Of a stretch of 64,000 nucleotides of DNA, positions 1-64,000 are shown in pieces. Origin of the DNA: Amorphochlora amoebiformis. Lineage: Eukaryota; Cercozoa; Chlorarachniophyceae. Within the stretch, counting starts at the first letter, position 1. Every line of letters starts with the position of its first letter. The position numbers and the translations under genes are program-made. Below the pieces are notes generated by a model that did no database searches, had not been told where the DNA came from, and worked only from the letters and a program-made list of their open reading frames with translations. The stretch lies in NCBI GenBank assembly GCA_054601695.1, contig BAAHQB010000478.1:1-64000 (forward strand). Reading direction: 5' to 3'.

Positions 1-590
1 CCCTAACCCTAACCCTAACCCTAACCCTAACCCTAACCCTAACCCTAACCCTAACCCGACACCCTAACCCTAACCCGACACCCTAACCCTAACCCTAACC
101 CGACACCCTAACCCTAACCCTAACCCTAACCCTAACCCGACACCCTAACCCTAACCCTAACCCTAACCCTAACCCTAACCCTAACCCGACACCCTAACCC
201 TAACCCGACACCCTAACCCGACACCCTAACCCTACACCCTAACCCGACACCCTAACCCTAACCCGACACCCTAACCCTAACCCGACACCCTAACCCTAAC
301 CCTAACCCGACACCCTAACCCTAACCCTAACCCGACACCCTAACCCTAACCCGACACCCTAACCCTAACCCGACACCCTAACCCGACACCCTAACCCTAA
401 CCCGACACCCTAACCCTAACCCGACACCCTAACCCTAACCCGAAACCTAACCCTAACCCGACACCCTAACCCTAACCCGACACCCTAACCCGACACCCTA
501 ACCCTAACCCTAACCCGACACCCTAACCCTAACCCTAACCCGACACCCTAACCCGACACCCTAACTCTAACCCTAACCCTAACCCTAACC
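1..590. repeat. Telomere repeat array (CCCTAA with CCCGACA variant)
   Basis: Tandem CCCTAA runs from the first base, which is the C-rich strand of a TTAGGG telomere read inward from the chromosome end. Blocks of 2-7 canonical units are broken by a CCCGACA unit throughout, so a composite higher-order repeat is visible. The last 60 bases degrade (ACTCTAA, ACTTTAA, CCTTTATCC) before unique sequence begins near 600. Confidence 0.97.
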
Positions 591-599
591 CTAACTTTA

Positions 600-1060
600 A
601 CCTTAACCCTTTATCCTAACCCTATCCCCAGGTTCTAATCTTGATGCTTGTTGTCGGTACTGGAATATTCTGTCGACGCGATCCATGACATGATTTCAAG
701 GTATTATCTAGATTATCGGTAAACGCTTTCAATTTTGTAAGATTAGGACGCACATATTCGACTTTTCATACTTTTTACGAATTTGAGTTCTTTTTACTTT
801 TAGTCTGGTAAGTTGAGGGGAAAATGTTCATATTGTTGTCAGTTGAGGACGTCATGATGATCACATGAATTACATGTAGGTGAATGGACGCGTAAATAAG
901 TATACAGAAATGAAGTTTTATGCAGAAGCGCCCCCTATACATTCTGTTGGCACATCCCCTGATGCTTTGAAAATCGCCTTTACACACCAACGAAACCTTC
1001 TCCCGAATTCCTCCTACGAATGTATTCCAAATTAACCATTAGATCAGTAACAATTTTATA
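600..1060. other. Subtelomeric single-copy segment, no gene recognised
   Basis: About 460 bases of mixed composition follow the telomere. Short open frames exist on both strands, but none shows a family motif or a phase-consistent exon chain. I see no RNA gene here. Confidence 0.5.
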
Positions 1061-1276
1061 TGTACATATATTGTATAATATATTCCTAGTGTACTACTAA
1101 CCTTTGTAACCGAAACCATATATGTGTAATATAAATATGTATATATATATGTGTGTGTGTGTGTGTGTATGTGTGTTGTGTGTGTGTGTGTATATATATA
1201 TGTATATATATATATTATAATATACATATGTATATGCATATATGTATGTATATATATATATATATGTATATATATA

Positions 1277-1316
<40 letters not shown>

Positions 1317-1319
1317 TAC

Positions 1320-1404
<85 letters not shown>

Positions 1405-1412
1405 TTACATAA
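1061..1412. repeat. (TA)n / (TG)n microsatellite block
   Basis: Nearly pure TA and TG dinucleotide repeat. The open frames here translate only as alternating Ile/Tyr or Cys/Val and are not genes. Confidence 0.95.
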
Positions 1413-1567
1413 ATGGTATATGTGAATTGTTAAAGCAACAATATAAAAAGTATGATGGGACGTAGTTAGGAAAGTATATATCGATAGCATGTTGAAACAT
1501 CGTTGTACGTATACTATAGATGCTTGAGATCGCTGGAGATTCAGGAGATTTTTGGAGATTGTGTGAT

Positions 1568-1812
1568 CTGGTAGTACCCGGTGGTACCGGTAGTACCTGG
1601 TAGTACCCGGTAGTAGCTGGTGGTACCCGGTAGTAGCTGGTGGTACCCGGTAGTAGCTGGTGGTACCCGGTAGTACCTGGTGGTACACGGTAGTAGCTGG
1701 TGGTACCCGGTAGTACCTGATGGTACCCGGTAGTACCTGATGGTACCCGGTAGTACCTGGTGGTACCCGGTAGTACCTGGTGGCACCCGGTAGTACCTGG
1801 TGGTACCCAGTA
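1568..1812. repeat. Minisatellite, GGTAGTACC(T/C)GGTGGTACCC unit
   Basis: About a dozen 20-base units alternate GGTAGTACC(T/C)GG with GGTGGTACCC. The flanks (1520-1560 and 1850-1990) share a 'GGAGATC/GGAGATT' motif style with the repeats at 4140-4440, which suggests one subtelomeric repeat family. Confidence 0.85.
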
Positions 1813-2236
1813 GATATTTGTACACTGTCGCAACATTGTCGTACGTATAGTAGAGGCCGCGGGAGATCGGCGGAGTTTCCGGATATTCATGGATATTTAT
1901 CATCCTGTAGTACCTGGTAGTATTCTGTAGTAATATCCGGCAGTACCAGGTTGTATACACGGTGGTGTACACGGTAGTAATGGGCCTTCAAGGAGGCGTG
2001 ACAAAACCGGGACGTCACGCTGTGTACCACAGTCAGCTCAGAGTACCCACGTTAGAACACAGTCGGCTGATACCATTGAATTAATTTCAATTCATCATAT
2101 TTTCAGGGGAAGGGGGGGGGACATTCAACCGAACCTGAACTACAACGTGTTGACAATATATTATATTTTCATATTAATCACACACACACACACACATACA
2201 CACACACGCACACACACACACACATATATCTATATA

Positions 2237-2508
2237 TATTGTTGGCCCAACGCCAGGAATCGTGTAGATAGCCCGAGATCCACAGAGACCCACTGGAGAT
2301 CCCTGGAGATCCTGTTTTAGTGAATCCCCGGAAATGCCGGATAGTACCGGTTAATGTCAGTTTGTAGCGACACGTATACGCGCAACTCTTGTGCTGCGCA
2401 AGTGGATACCCCCACGAATAAGTTAATCTCTTTATGTGCAATGAAGTACAACAGGGTGGCTTGTAGTATTCCGCTGCCCCCAAGGCATTCATACGTTGAT
2501 AATTTATA
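2237..2508 (-). mobile_element. Short inverted-repeat element, family A, copy 1
   Basis: A segment of about 270 bases with no coding sequence sits between TA-rich tracts. It is a reverse-complement copy of 38545-38812: both carry the CTTGGGGGCAGCGGAATA block, the TTAACCGGTACTATCCGG block and the GTTGTGCCAACAATA end (reverse-complemented here). Both ends start TATTGTT, giving imperfect terminal inverted repeats. Size, inverted ends and TA targets fit a non-autonomous DNA transposon (MITE). No transposase is visible. Confidence 0.75.
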
Positions 2509-4057
<1,549 letters not shown>

Positions 4058-4600
4058 TTGTTGGAGCAGCTGATATAAATAGTATGAGACGACGCGACTC
4101 GATGGCTAGATATCGATAGAGTATGGAAGCGTACTCATAAGTATGCTGGAGATCGCTAGAGATCTCTGGAGATCTCGGAGATTGCTGGAGATCGCCTCAC
4201 CTGCTTCCTGGTAATAACCAAATTTCAGGCTAATAGGCGACAAGGCATAGCGTCACGCCATGTTACTCTCCGAGAAGTTCGAGGAAGATTCTAGAATATC
4301 CTGGGGTGCATGCCCAACTTCGTCCAAATGAAGTTATCCATGGTCCAAATGGCGTAAGCGATGCGTAGATATCGATCAAGTATGAACCATAGCCACAGGT
4401 ATACTGGATATTGCTGGAGATTGACTCGTCTGGTGCTACCCGGTAGTAGTTTCAGAGCATCAGGTGACAAAGCGTGATGTCACGCCCTGGAACCTTCCAG
4501 GAAGTTTCCATAACATTCTCACATAGCCCAGTTTTTCCAAATGAAGTGATCCATTATCCTTATCCATGTGACATAAACAAGTGGCATAATGCAATCGGGT
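4058..4600. repeat. Subtelomeric repeat with 'GCTGGAGATC' units
   Basis: Two related, diverged halves (about 4060-4320 and 4340-4550) share TAGATATCGAT.GAGTATG, GCTGGAGAT, GGTGACAAAGC/GGCGACAAGGC and GTCACGCC. The first half begins TATTGTTGG, like the ends of the family A elements, so a relative of those elements is possible. Confidence 0.55.
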
Positions 4601-4784
4601 CTGAACTAACTACCACTACCATACCATAACCCTAATTAACTACCACTACTATACCATAACGCCGCGCTAACAAAATACGAATGCATATATATCTATATAT
4701 ATATAGAAATATAAATATATATATTTATATAACAATCTATACATATATATATATATATTTACATATATGTACATGTATATATAT

Positions 4785-4829
<45 letters not shown>

Positions 4830-4832
4830 AGA

Positions 4833-4992
4833 GATCTAATCCGGTGAGATTATGTATCCACTATCGAAATGTAAATCCCGGAAAGAAGAAGCATCGAAAG
4901 CAACCCGAAGTAGTACGACAGTGCACACCAACCCAAAGTTTTGGACAAGTGTAGTACAACACCGACCCAGAGTATTGTGACAAGTAAGTGAG
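4833..4992. other. Coding-like block, strand unresolved
   Basis: A 160-base non-repetitive island in TA repeat. On the plus strand an ATG at 4853 opens 42 codons to a TGA at 4978-4980, beside a perfect GTAAGT at 4984-4989. On the minus strand two frames are open, one with two hydrophobic stretches. No acceptor AG fits the minus reading, and the plus stop lies before the donor. It could be an exon of the upstream gene or an unrelated remnant. Confidence 0.2.
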
Positions 4993-5127
4993 AGCAAAAA
5001 ATCCAAATCCAAAACCAACACACGGTCAACATATGCATACATTTATATACATACCGTATATAAACATTATACACATAAACGCGTACAAGTACGCACACAA
5101 ACACACGCAAACACACACATATATATG

Positions 5128-5173
<46 letters not shown>

Positions 5174-5199
5174 TTATATGTATAAGTATCTACACATAC

Positions 5200-5460
5200 C
5201 TTCGTTAGAACACTTCCAACAGTTGATTGTTTACTACAGTACTAGCCTTAGTCTATTACACCACTCGCTAGCTACAACACTTCCAACAGTTGATTACATA
5301 CCTCAGGACTACCCTTACATACCTCAGGACTACCCTTACATACCTCAGGACTACCCTTGGTCTATTATACCACTCGCTAGCTACAACAGTTGATTACATA
5401 CCTCAGGACTACCCTTGGTCTATTATACCACTCGCTAGCTACAACATATCCAATAGTAGA
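5200..5460. repeat. Minisatellite (CACTCGCTAGCTACAAC / TACCTCAGGACTACCCT units)
   Basis: Two interleaved units recur: TACATACCTCAGGACTACCCT (four copies) and ACCACTCGCTAGCTACAACA (three copies). It looks like the intron-edge minisatellites seen beside exons elsewhere, but no adjoining exon is certain. Confidence 0.85.
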
Positions 5461-5524
5461 TTGTATACTATCGTACTAACAAACTACGGTACACATGCGA
5501 TGCCAATGTAAACATGTATACATG

Positions 5525-5572
<48 letters not shown>

Positions 5573-5766
5573 GTATGAATATCGATGTATGTTACGTAAT
5601 TGACCATGTATCCGATTTTCTCTTTTGAGTTTACCCATCCGTATGAGAAATGCCTAAAGAATAGTGTATATACATATATAATATCGATATATGTTTTTAC
5701 GCTATACTATATAACCATTTATGTACATGACTATATATACATATATATATATATATCTAGATATAG

Positions 5767-5835
<69 letters not shown>

Positions 5836-5849
5836 TTATATATATGTAC

Positions 5850-5909
5850 GAGGTTACGTAGTGGATGAGTACAGATATACGTTCGGTTATGTAATTTGTG
5901 AGTAGGAAC
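5850..5909 (-). CDS. Candidate exon, unassigned
   Basis: Minus strand, after a TGATGAAG acceptor and before a GTACAT donor, 60 bases are open as 20 mixed-composition codons (VPTHKLHNRTY then ICTHPLRNL). Its phase does not join directly to the next upstream exon candidate near 6.38-6.4 kb. It may be a far 3' exon of the glycosyltransferase-like gene. Confidence 0.25.
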
Positions 5910-6489
5910 CTTCATCATACCCCCAAGATATACAAACACATAAACGCAAATACACACACAGGCACACGCTTTCTCTTTCTCTCTCACACACACATACTCT
6001 CTCTCTAGAGATCTCTCTCATAATCTCTCATGCATTCTCTCTCACACACACATCCTCTTACTGTCTGACAAATATCTCTTTGTCTCTCTCTCTCACATAT
6101 ACTCTCTCACTCTCTGACACATGTGCTCTCTCTCTCGCTCGCACGCATACTCTCTCACTCTCTGACGCATACTCTCTCTCTCTCTCTCTCTGTCTCTCGC
6201 ATACATATGTTTACGTTGATACCTGTAATATAATTGTTTTGTGTCGAAATACATACAGATACCTCGCGCTCCTTTCCTGTCATTCATTACACTTTCTCTC
6301 ACATACATATGTTTTTTTAAATACCTGTAATACAATTGTTTGGTGTCGAAATACTGATACCTCGCGCCCCTTTTCTGTGATTTCCAAAATATCCCAAGAA
6401 AGCAAACATGATACAAAAGTATGTAAGGGAATATGTAAGGGAACAGCGGAATGGAATTTACAGACGAAAAGAGCACTTTGCAATGGTTT

Positions 6490-6545
6490 GGGTGAGGGTT
6501 GTTATATCATGTCACTTGTGGTTTTGGTGAGGGTTGTTATATCAC

Positions 6546-6556
<11 letters not shown>
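6490..6556. repeat. Duplicated exon end plus donor
   Basis: Read on the minus strand, CACAAGTGAC(G/A)TGATATAACAACCCTCACC occurs twice in tandem. The first copy is the real 3' edge and donor of the exon at 6593-6546; the second is a decoy inside the intron. Confidence 0.75.
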
Positions 6557-10077
<3,521 letters not shown>

Positions 10078-10107
10078 TATATATATATATATATATATAC
10101 ATATATG

Positions 10108-10150
<43 letters not shown>

Positions 10151-10253
10151 GTGTATATATGCATGTTGTATATATGTTTTCGTTTTTGTATGGTCGAAGA
10201 GCGCATGTAATAATATGCACATGTATTATATATATATATATATACATATATAG

Positions 10254-10292
<39 letters not shown>

Positions 10293-10366
10293 TATACATG
10301 TATATATATATATATATCTATATATATATATATCGGTATTAATGTATACACACACATATACATATG

Positions 10367-10408
<42 letters not shown>

Positions 10409-10635
10409 CATAGCCCCGGTTAGCAGTCAGGTTCTGAGTTGGGTTTATATGTAGTGGAGTATGGATTCGATCCTTTCGAGGCTTTGGGTTACTGGACCGT
10501 TAGATTTGATGTGTGTGGTAGATTATGGTTTAGGTGGGTGTTGTAGATACGAGCTATATGGTTTGAGATAGGCTACCTCTTAGGTAATGATCGATATGTC
10601 GGTGTTTTGGATATTTGTTATGGTTGGTAGGCAAC

Positions 10636-23963
<13,328 letters not shown>

Positions 23964-24005
23964 ATCCGAACCGTCTAACAATTACAAAACAACCTTAATG
24001 TCACA

Positions 24006-24044
<39 letters not shown>

Positions 24045-24046
24045 CC

Positions 24047-24134
<88 letters not shown>

Positions 24135-24149
24135 GATATATATTTATAT

Positions 24150-24245
24150 ATACATATATGTATGTATAATTATTTAATTATTTAAATAATGTATATATAT
24201 ATATATATATGTGTGATGTATAATTATTTATTTATTTAAATATTA
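24150..24245. repeat. Duplicated AATTATTTAATTATTTAAA palindromic motif
   Basis: GTATAATTATTTAATTATTTAAATA and GTATAATTATTTATTTATTTAAATA flank a (TA)n tract. It lies upstream of the minus-strand start at 23963. Confidence 0.7.
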
Positions 24246-24277
24246 GCTCATATATGCAAAACTACACGCACATATTG

Positions 24278-24309
<32 letters not shown>

Positions 24310-24331
24310 ATATTATATATATATATGTGTA

Positions 24332-24377
<46 letters not shown>

Positions 24378-24443
24378 TATACACACATACACATACAACA
24401 CACATACACATAAACACATAAATATACACATACACAAACATAA

Positions 24444-24547
<104 letters not shown>

Positions 24548-24548
24548 T

Positions 24549-24628
<80 letters not shown>

Positions 24629-24715
24629 TATGTTACGTATATTTTTGCAGAATTCCGCAGCACACATACGAAAACAAATGTACACATACACACACACACA
24701 CACTCACACGGCACA

Positions 24716-24774
<59 letters not shown>

Positions 24775-24795
24775 GTATATATATATTTTGTACAG

Positions 24796-24867
24796 ATTGG
24801 AAGCATTTATGATAATTCCATAGCCGTGAATATGCACAGCATATTACTGGACATAATTGTCACATGA
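24796..24867 (+). other. Coding-like tail, unassigned
   Basis: Plus strand, after TTTGTACAG, 23 codons ([15 protein letters not shown] then ILLDIIVT) run to a TGA at 24865-24867. A preceding fragment (24650-24680, after TTTTTGCAG) is also open. No motif and no upstream chain is found. It could be the end of a small plus-strand gene or chance. Confidence 0.2.
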
Positions 24868-25289
24868 GAAGAATAATTCGTGGGGGGGGGAAAGTACAGG
24901 AATAAGGGTGTTTCGATGATAATATGAGTGTTATGAGTGTAAAGACGCTTGGAAACTCACGTCATCGACATTTCGTCCAAATCTCAAATTTCAGGTTTTT
25001 AAAAAAAAAGGAGACAAGGGAGATAAACAGGGAAATGTGAGGGTGGGAGGGAGGAGGGGAAATGGAGAGCAGGAGAAGGGGGGGCCCGGTTCGTGCACCG
25101 CTCATATCAGAGGCCCGCCCCCGGAGACTCGGAATACCAAGAATGAATATTATTAATATTCCTTAGCGTGACGTTGCAGGAGCGTCACAGTATATCACAC
25201 TTATCAAACCTGTTGTACTGCACTGGCACGTCATCTGCTTCCCTCGGCTGGGCTGATCCTTTTGGGCCCTTGATTCGGCCTCGCCGCGC

Positions 25290-25735
25290 AGGCCTACCAA
25301 GCCCAGCTGTCCGCGTTCAGCGAGGAGCGGTGAGCGCTGACGACAACGCTTGTGCAAGGGAGGCGTGGAGCTTCGGATACCAAAGCTTGAAGAGCGTACG
25401 GTTCGCGGGGAGCGAAGAGAAGAGCCAGTTCCGTCTTCTGGATCCGCGTCTGCGTGTTCCGCGCCGAGACCTCAGAGTCGTCCGTTCTCCAGCTCCGCGG
25501 TGATGACGGGCGTGCTGGTCGTCGCTCAGATGGCCGTGCTGGATTCGGATGCTCCCGGAAGAGTCTCCCGAGACACGCTGAGGGTGGTAAGTCTTGTCGA
25601 CGACGCGCACGACGCGCACGACGAGCGAATGCTGCGCCGCGGGGTTGCCGGAGAGGTCCGACACGTCGTGGGTGATGTCCACGGTGCCCGCGACCCGACG
25701 TCGACACAGCCTAGACAGCGGAGGCACCTTTAATT
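25290..25735 (-). pseudogene. GC-rich remnant of an Ig-like (HYR/DUF5011-type) domain
   Basis: A GC-rich island unlike its surroundings. On the minus strand 25690-25590 reads VAGTVDITHDVSDLSGN then PAAQHSLVVRVVRVVDKT. This matches the end of bacterial/algal Ig-like repeats (V.G...VTY.VSDLSGN.A....R.V.VVDTT). Upstream a VDVG reading lies in a different frame, and downstream a TLSVS...TPVITAEL reading is again shifted and crosses TGA codons, so at least two frameshifts are needed. No exon structure closes it. It looks like a decaying fragment of a repeat surface protein. An antisense plus-strand ORF is a shadow. Confidence 0.4.
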
Positions 25736-26314
25736 GCCCGTCTTACTAGAACCAGTTCTCTTTCTGCGTACTGGATTACTATTGAAATCATATCAGCGTT
25801 ACGGTATTAAAAATTGCAACTGCATCGGGTAATCAAGGTTTATCTAGACGGTAGATAACTACTATGTCGCGAATTAATACCGCGGTACCATGCATGCAAA
25901 ATTACATATATATAGTATATATTTTATGGCACACCTGAAGTTCAGTTCAAATGGTAATGTACTAGATGTACTAGGTTCGCACACTGATTTAGCTAGGGTC
26001 GGCATTGTCAAAGGCATGCTCAAAGAGTTCTGAGTTTGTTAATCTCCGAATGTACCGCATTGATCTCGTGTAATACGCTGTATTCTATCTAGTTACATTG
26101 TGACCCATGATGCAGTTAGCGCAAACCGTTCAACTGAGCTGAATGGCAACCACTTGGAACCGATAAACGTACCGAAATAACTTGAAATAGAAGTCATGGC
26201 TTTCGGAAGCCTTTGAGAGCCTTTATCAGAGACAGATCGAGATGTTCTCCGAATGTGTATTGTTTCTAGATCTATAATATATGAGCGTGGGCTCGACTAG
26301 TGAATGCGAAACAG

Positions 26315-27727
<1,413 letters not shown>

Positions 27728-28199
27728 GGTGCCGGTCGGTCTCTGTGAGTAGGGCGGTGGGGCAAAAGCGTAGCGATGTCTCTTTTGGTTGCCCTAGCCA
27801 TATCCGGGCGCTTTTTTCAGTCAACGGCATAGAAAAGGGACATATTAGAATTTTATATTCGAGATATGTCTGATAAATATATAATATATATACTTTTGAT
27901 ATGTTTGATATACAATTAGAATATGATAAAGCCTTGACTGATGGGTTTGACTTTTTCAAGGATGTTTTGAAGAAACTTCAAACGGCACATAATATATGAT
28001 GAGATTACCAAAAGTAATTCTGCGACCTCTAGTAGTTGGCCATTAGGGTTACATACCGCGAACTATCCCACGACTTGACCAAGAGTCACGCACAACAGGC
28101 GAGCCTCTATTCCAGGTTCGGAGGTTCCTTCATCCTTTGCTCACTCCTGTTGTGTCGGTCGCACGGCTATCCTTCCCGCATACCATCCTCCGTCATACC
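27728..28199. promoter_or_regulatory. Divergent intergenic region between the two best-supported genes
   Basis: 472 bases separate the minus-strand ATG at 27727 from the plus-strand ATG at 28200. Composition is mixed, with only a short TATATAATATATATA run near 27878-27894 and no long satellite. It must hold both 5' UTRs and probably a shared or back-to-back promoter. No specific factor site is claimed. Confidence 0.55.
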
Positions 28200-58816
<30,617 letters not shown>

Positions 58817-60241
58817 TGGTGTTGGTTCTGCTGTGCTTCTGTTGCTAAGTTACTAGGAATTATGACCTTTGAGAACTAAACTGCCCACCCTAGGATGTGA
58901 TCACTTTAATATTTGTACACATTTGTGTAATACGTGCATCCATCATAGTAGATCTAGTACTAGTAGATAGGCTGTGTGTCATTGAATATGTACATTGATA
59001 GGTTGTGTGTAATAAAGACGTGCATCAAGTTGCCATCTGTGTGTAATACGTGCATATAGATTAGTTGTGTGCGTGTGCGTGAATACGTGCATTGTGTAAT
59101 ACGTACGTGCAGAGATAGATCTAGACCGTGAGATTATCATGAACGAGTAAATATTTATTTTTGGCTACGATTGGTAGCAGCGGAATCAAACTTTACACAG
59201 ACATAGCTGTAATTAAATGTCATTGGTAATTCTTTGTAATCTAGGTAATTATCTCAGACGCGCGCGTGCGTGCAGATGCATTAGTTGCAGATAGATGTAC
59301 TAGATGTACTAAGGTACCGAGATTCGATTGAGTTCATGTGTACGATATTAACATTCTTATTGCTCAGTTGTCATAATACAAATTTTACAGTTGATTATCG
59401 TTACGTACGAATTATAATCTAGATAATTCTATAGTGTACAGACAGTACGTGTGCGTACGTATACGTACGTACCTACGATACAATTTTAGTAATCCTCGTA
59501 CATATACAACATGTATAACGCATGATGCGTAGGTCTAGTAGGTCAACAGTGCCCTGTTTGTGTACAGTCAATACGTAGAGTCCATCAATACGTACAGATA
59601 CATCCATACGTATGAGTACATTATTATATTACTGCTCAGCACATACGTTATATACTATCATTGTAATGATATCACTGAGTATGTGCCGTCGCCATAAATC
59701 ATGATACATAGTATGCGAGTAGTACTAGACATACGTACCGTTGTGTGTACACTACTACTGATACCTCACGTACATGTGGCCTTTGTTTACACGGAATATA
59801 ACTTACACTGTCCTACACAACAACGTATACAACATATGACTCAAAAGTTACGTAATGTACGTACATATGTATACTGTACGTACGTATAATTGATTGTATA
59901 TTCATCACGGCCATTTACAACGTTAATCCCAACATTACCTACGGTTGTAATTAGACGCTACCGGGGATATCCAGGTGCAGACAAATACACTACCGGTATC
60001 CATCCCGATATTTTATACACAAAAAGCACACTGTGCTGATAACTAGTAACTGATTATCGGGTTGGATTTGTCTCTAATTTCATGACGAAAACTTGAAAAT
60101 AAAATAATTCAAAAGCGTGTGCGAGCTCAAAGGTAGGTAGGTTGAGAGGGGGGGAGGCTGGTGTAGTTGGTGATCATTCGGAATCCTTTAAGTCCAAACA
60201 TTCGTCTCAGGCTCGAGATAGATGCGTCTCCTACCGACCGA
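58817..60241. other. Convergent intergenic region
   Basis: About 1.4 kb between the stop codons of the PAP gene (plus) and the syntaxin gene (minus). It is the longest stretch of mixed-composition DNA in the window and lacks satellite. It must hold both 3' UTRs. AATAAA-like words occur (AGTAAATATT 59146, TAATAAAGAC 59011). No gene or RNA is recognised. Confidence 0.6.
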
Positions 60242-63494
<3,253 letters not shown>

Positions 63495-63500
63495 CTGAGT

Positions 63501-63554
<54 letters not shown>

Positions 63555-63566
63555 ACATAATGCAAT

Positions 63567-63630
<64 letters not shown>

Positions 63631-63781
63631 GATGTATTATGCATGTATGTGTGTGTGGTAAGTTGTATAGGTACGGTGTAAACAGATATTCATGTGAACA
63701 TATGCATGATAATTCTATGCATACAAATACAAATACGCACTTAAGACATAACTCAGTATACATACATACATATATGTGCAC

Positions 63782-63829
<48 letters not shown>

Positions 63830-63882
63830 GTGTGTGTGTGTAAGTATGTCTGTGTGAGTACATATGTAAATACCTATACATG

Positions 63883-63924
<42 letters not shown>

Positions 63925-64000
63925 AATAGATTATATACATATAATATATATATATATAAGAATAAATATATCTTCGCACATCTATGTGTGTGTGTAGTAA
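63495..64000. other. TA/TG-rich sequence, nothing recognised
   Basis: Mostly (TA)n and TGTG tracts with a mixed stretch at 63640-63770. It should be intron of the minus-strand syntaxin gene. No exon could be placed. Confidence 0.4.

Noticed and set aside
1039-1465. Long ORFs of alternating Tyr/Ile, Cys/Val and His/Thr here and at many other places
   Set aside because: They are translations of (TA)n, (TG)n and (CA)n microsatellite in all frames, with no acceptor/donor logic or family motif.
25350-25733. 127-residue plus-strand ORF in the GC-rich island
   Set aside because: Arg/Val/Asp-rich antisense shadow of the Ig-like remnant; no motif of its own.
58817-60241. Possible tRNA or other small RNA gene in the convergent spacer
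   Set aside because: I looked for box A/box B-like words and cloverleaf pairing by eye and found none convincing.

Overview
The window is a eukaryotic chromosome end. It opens with about 590 bases of CCCTAA telomere repeat mixed with a CCCGACA variant. The rest is extremely rich in (TA)n/(CA)n microsatellites and minisatellites. One gene (26315-27727, minus) starts with a leader that reads as a signal peptide followed by a transit-peptide-like segment. This suggests an alga with a complex plastid, but the lineage cannot be fixed from the window (inference).

No gene is a long ORF. Long open frames are nearly all translated microsatellite. The real genes are tiny exons, mostly 25-90 nt, in introns that are often 0.5-2 kb and filled with satellite. 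I joined exons by hand, using AG acceptors, GT (rarely GC) donors, reading-phase continuity and family motifs. Four genes emerge. (1) 23963 down to at least 10636, probably to about 6.5 kb, minus: a type II membrane protein with a family-92-like glycosyltransferase core; its 3' end is unresolved. (2) 26315-27727, minus: a complete 6-exon, 165-residue, lysine/alanine/proline-repeat protein with a plastid-type leader. (3) 28200-58816, plus: a purple acid phosphatase of about 655-669 residues in 37-38 exons over 30.6 kb. It has a signal peptide, a novel Cys-containing N-terminal region, all seven metal-ligand residues and a C-terminal membrane anchor. (4) 63494-60242, minus, 5' end outside the window: a Qa-SNARE (syntaxin). 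Genes 2 and 3 are head-to-head about 470 bases apart; genes 3 and 4 converge across about 1.4 kb.

Many introns share one layout: minisatellite next to the donor, a long (TA)n array in the middle, and another minisatellite next to the acceptor. In many cases the minisatellite unit contains the splice site plus the adjoining edge of the exon, so introns carry strings of decoy splice sites and dead partial exons. Two families of small inverted-repeat elements sit inside TA arrays. A GC-rich island at about 25.2-25.74 kb holds what looks like a decayed Ig-like domain.

All exon calls are hand-derived without transcripts. Confidence is highest for genes 2-4 and for the 10.6-13.3 kb core of gene 1, and lower for the N-terminal and 3' parts of gene 1.
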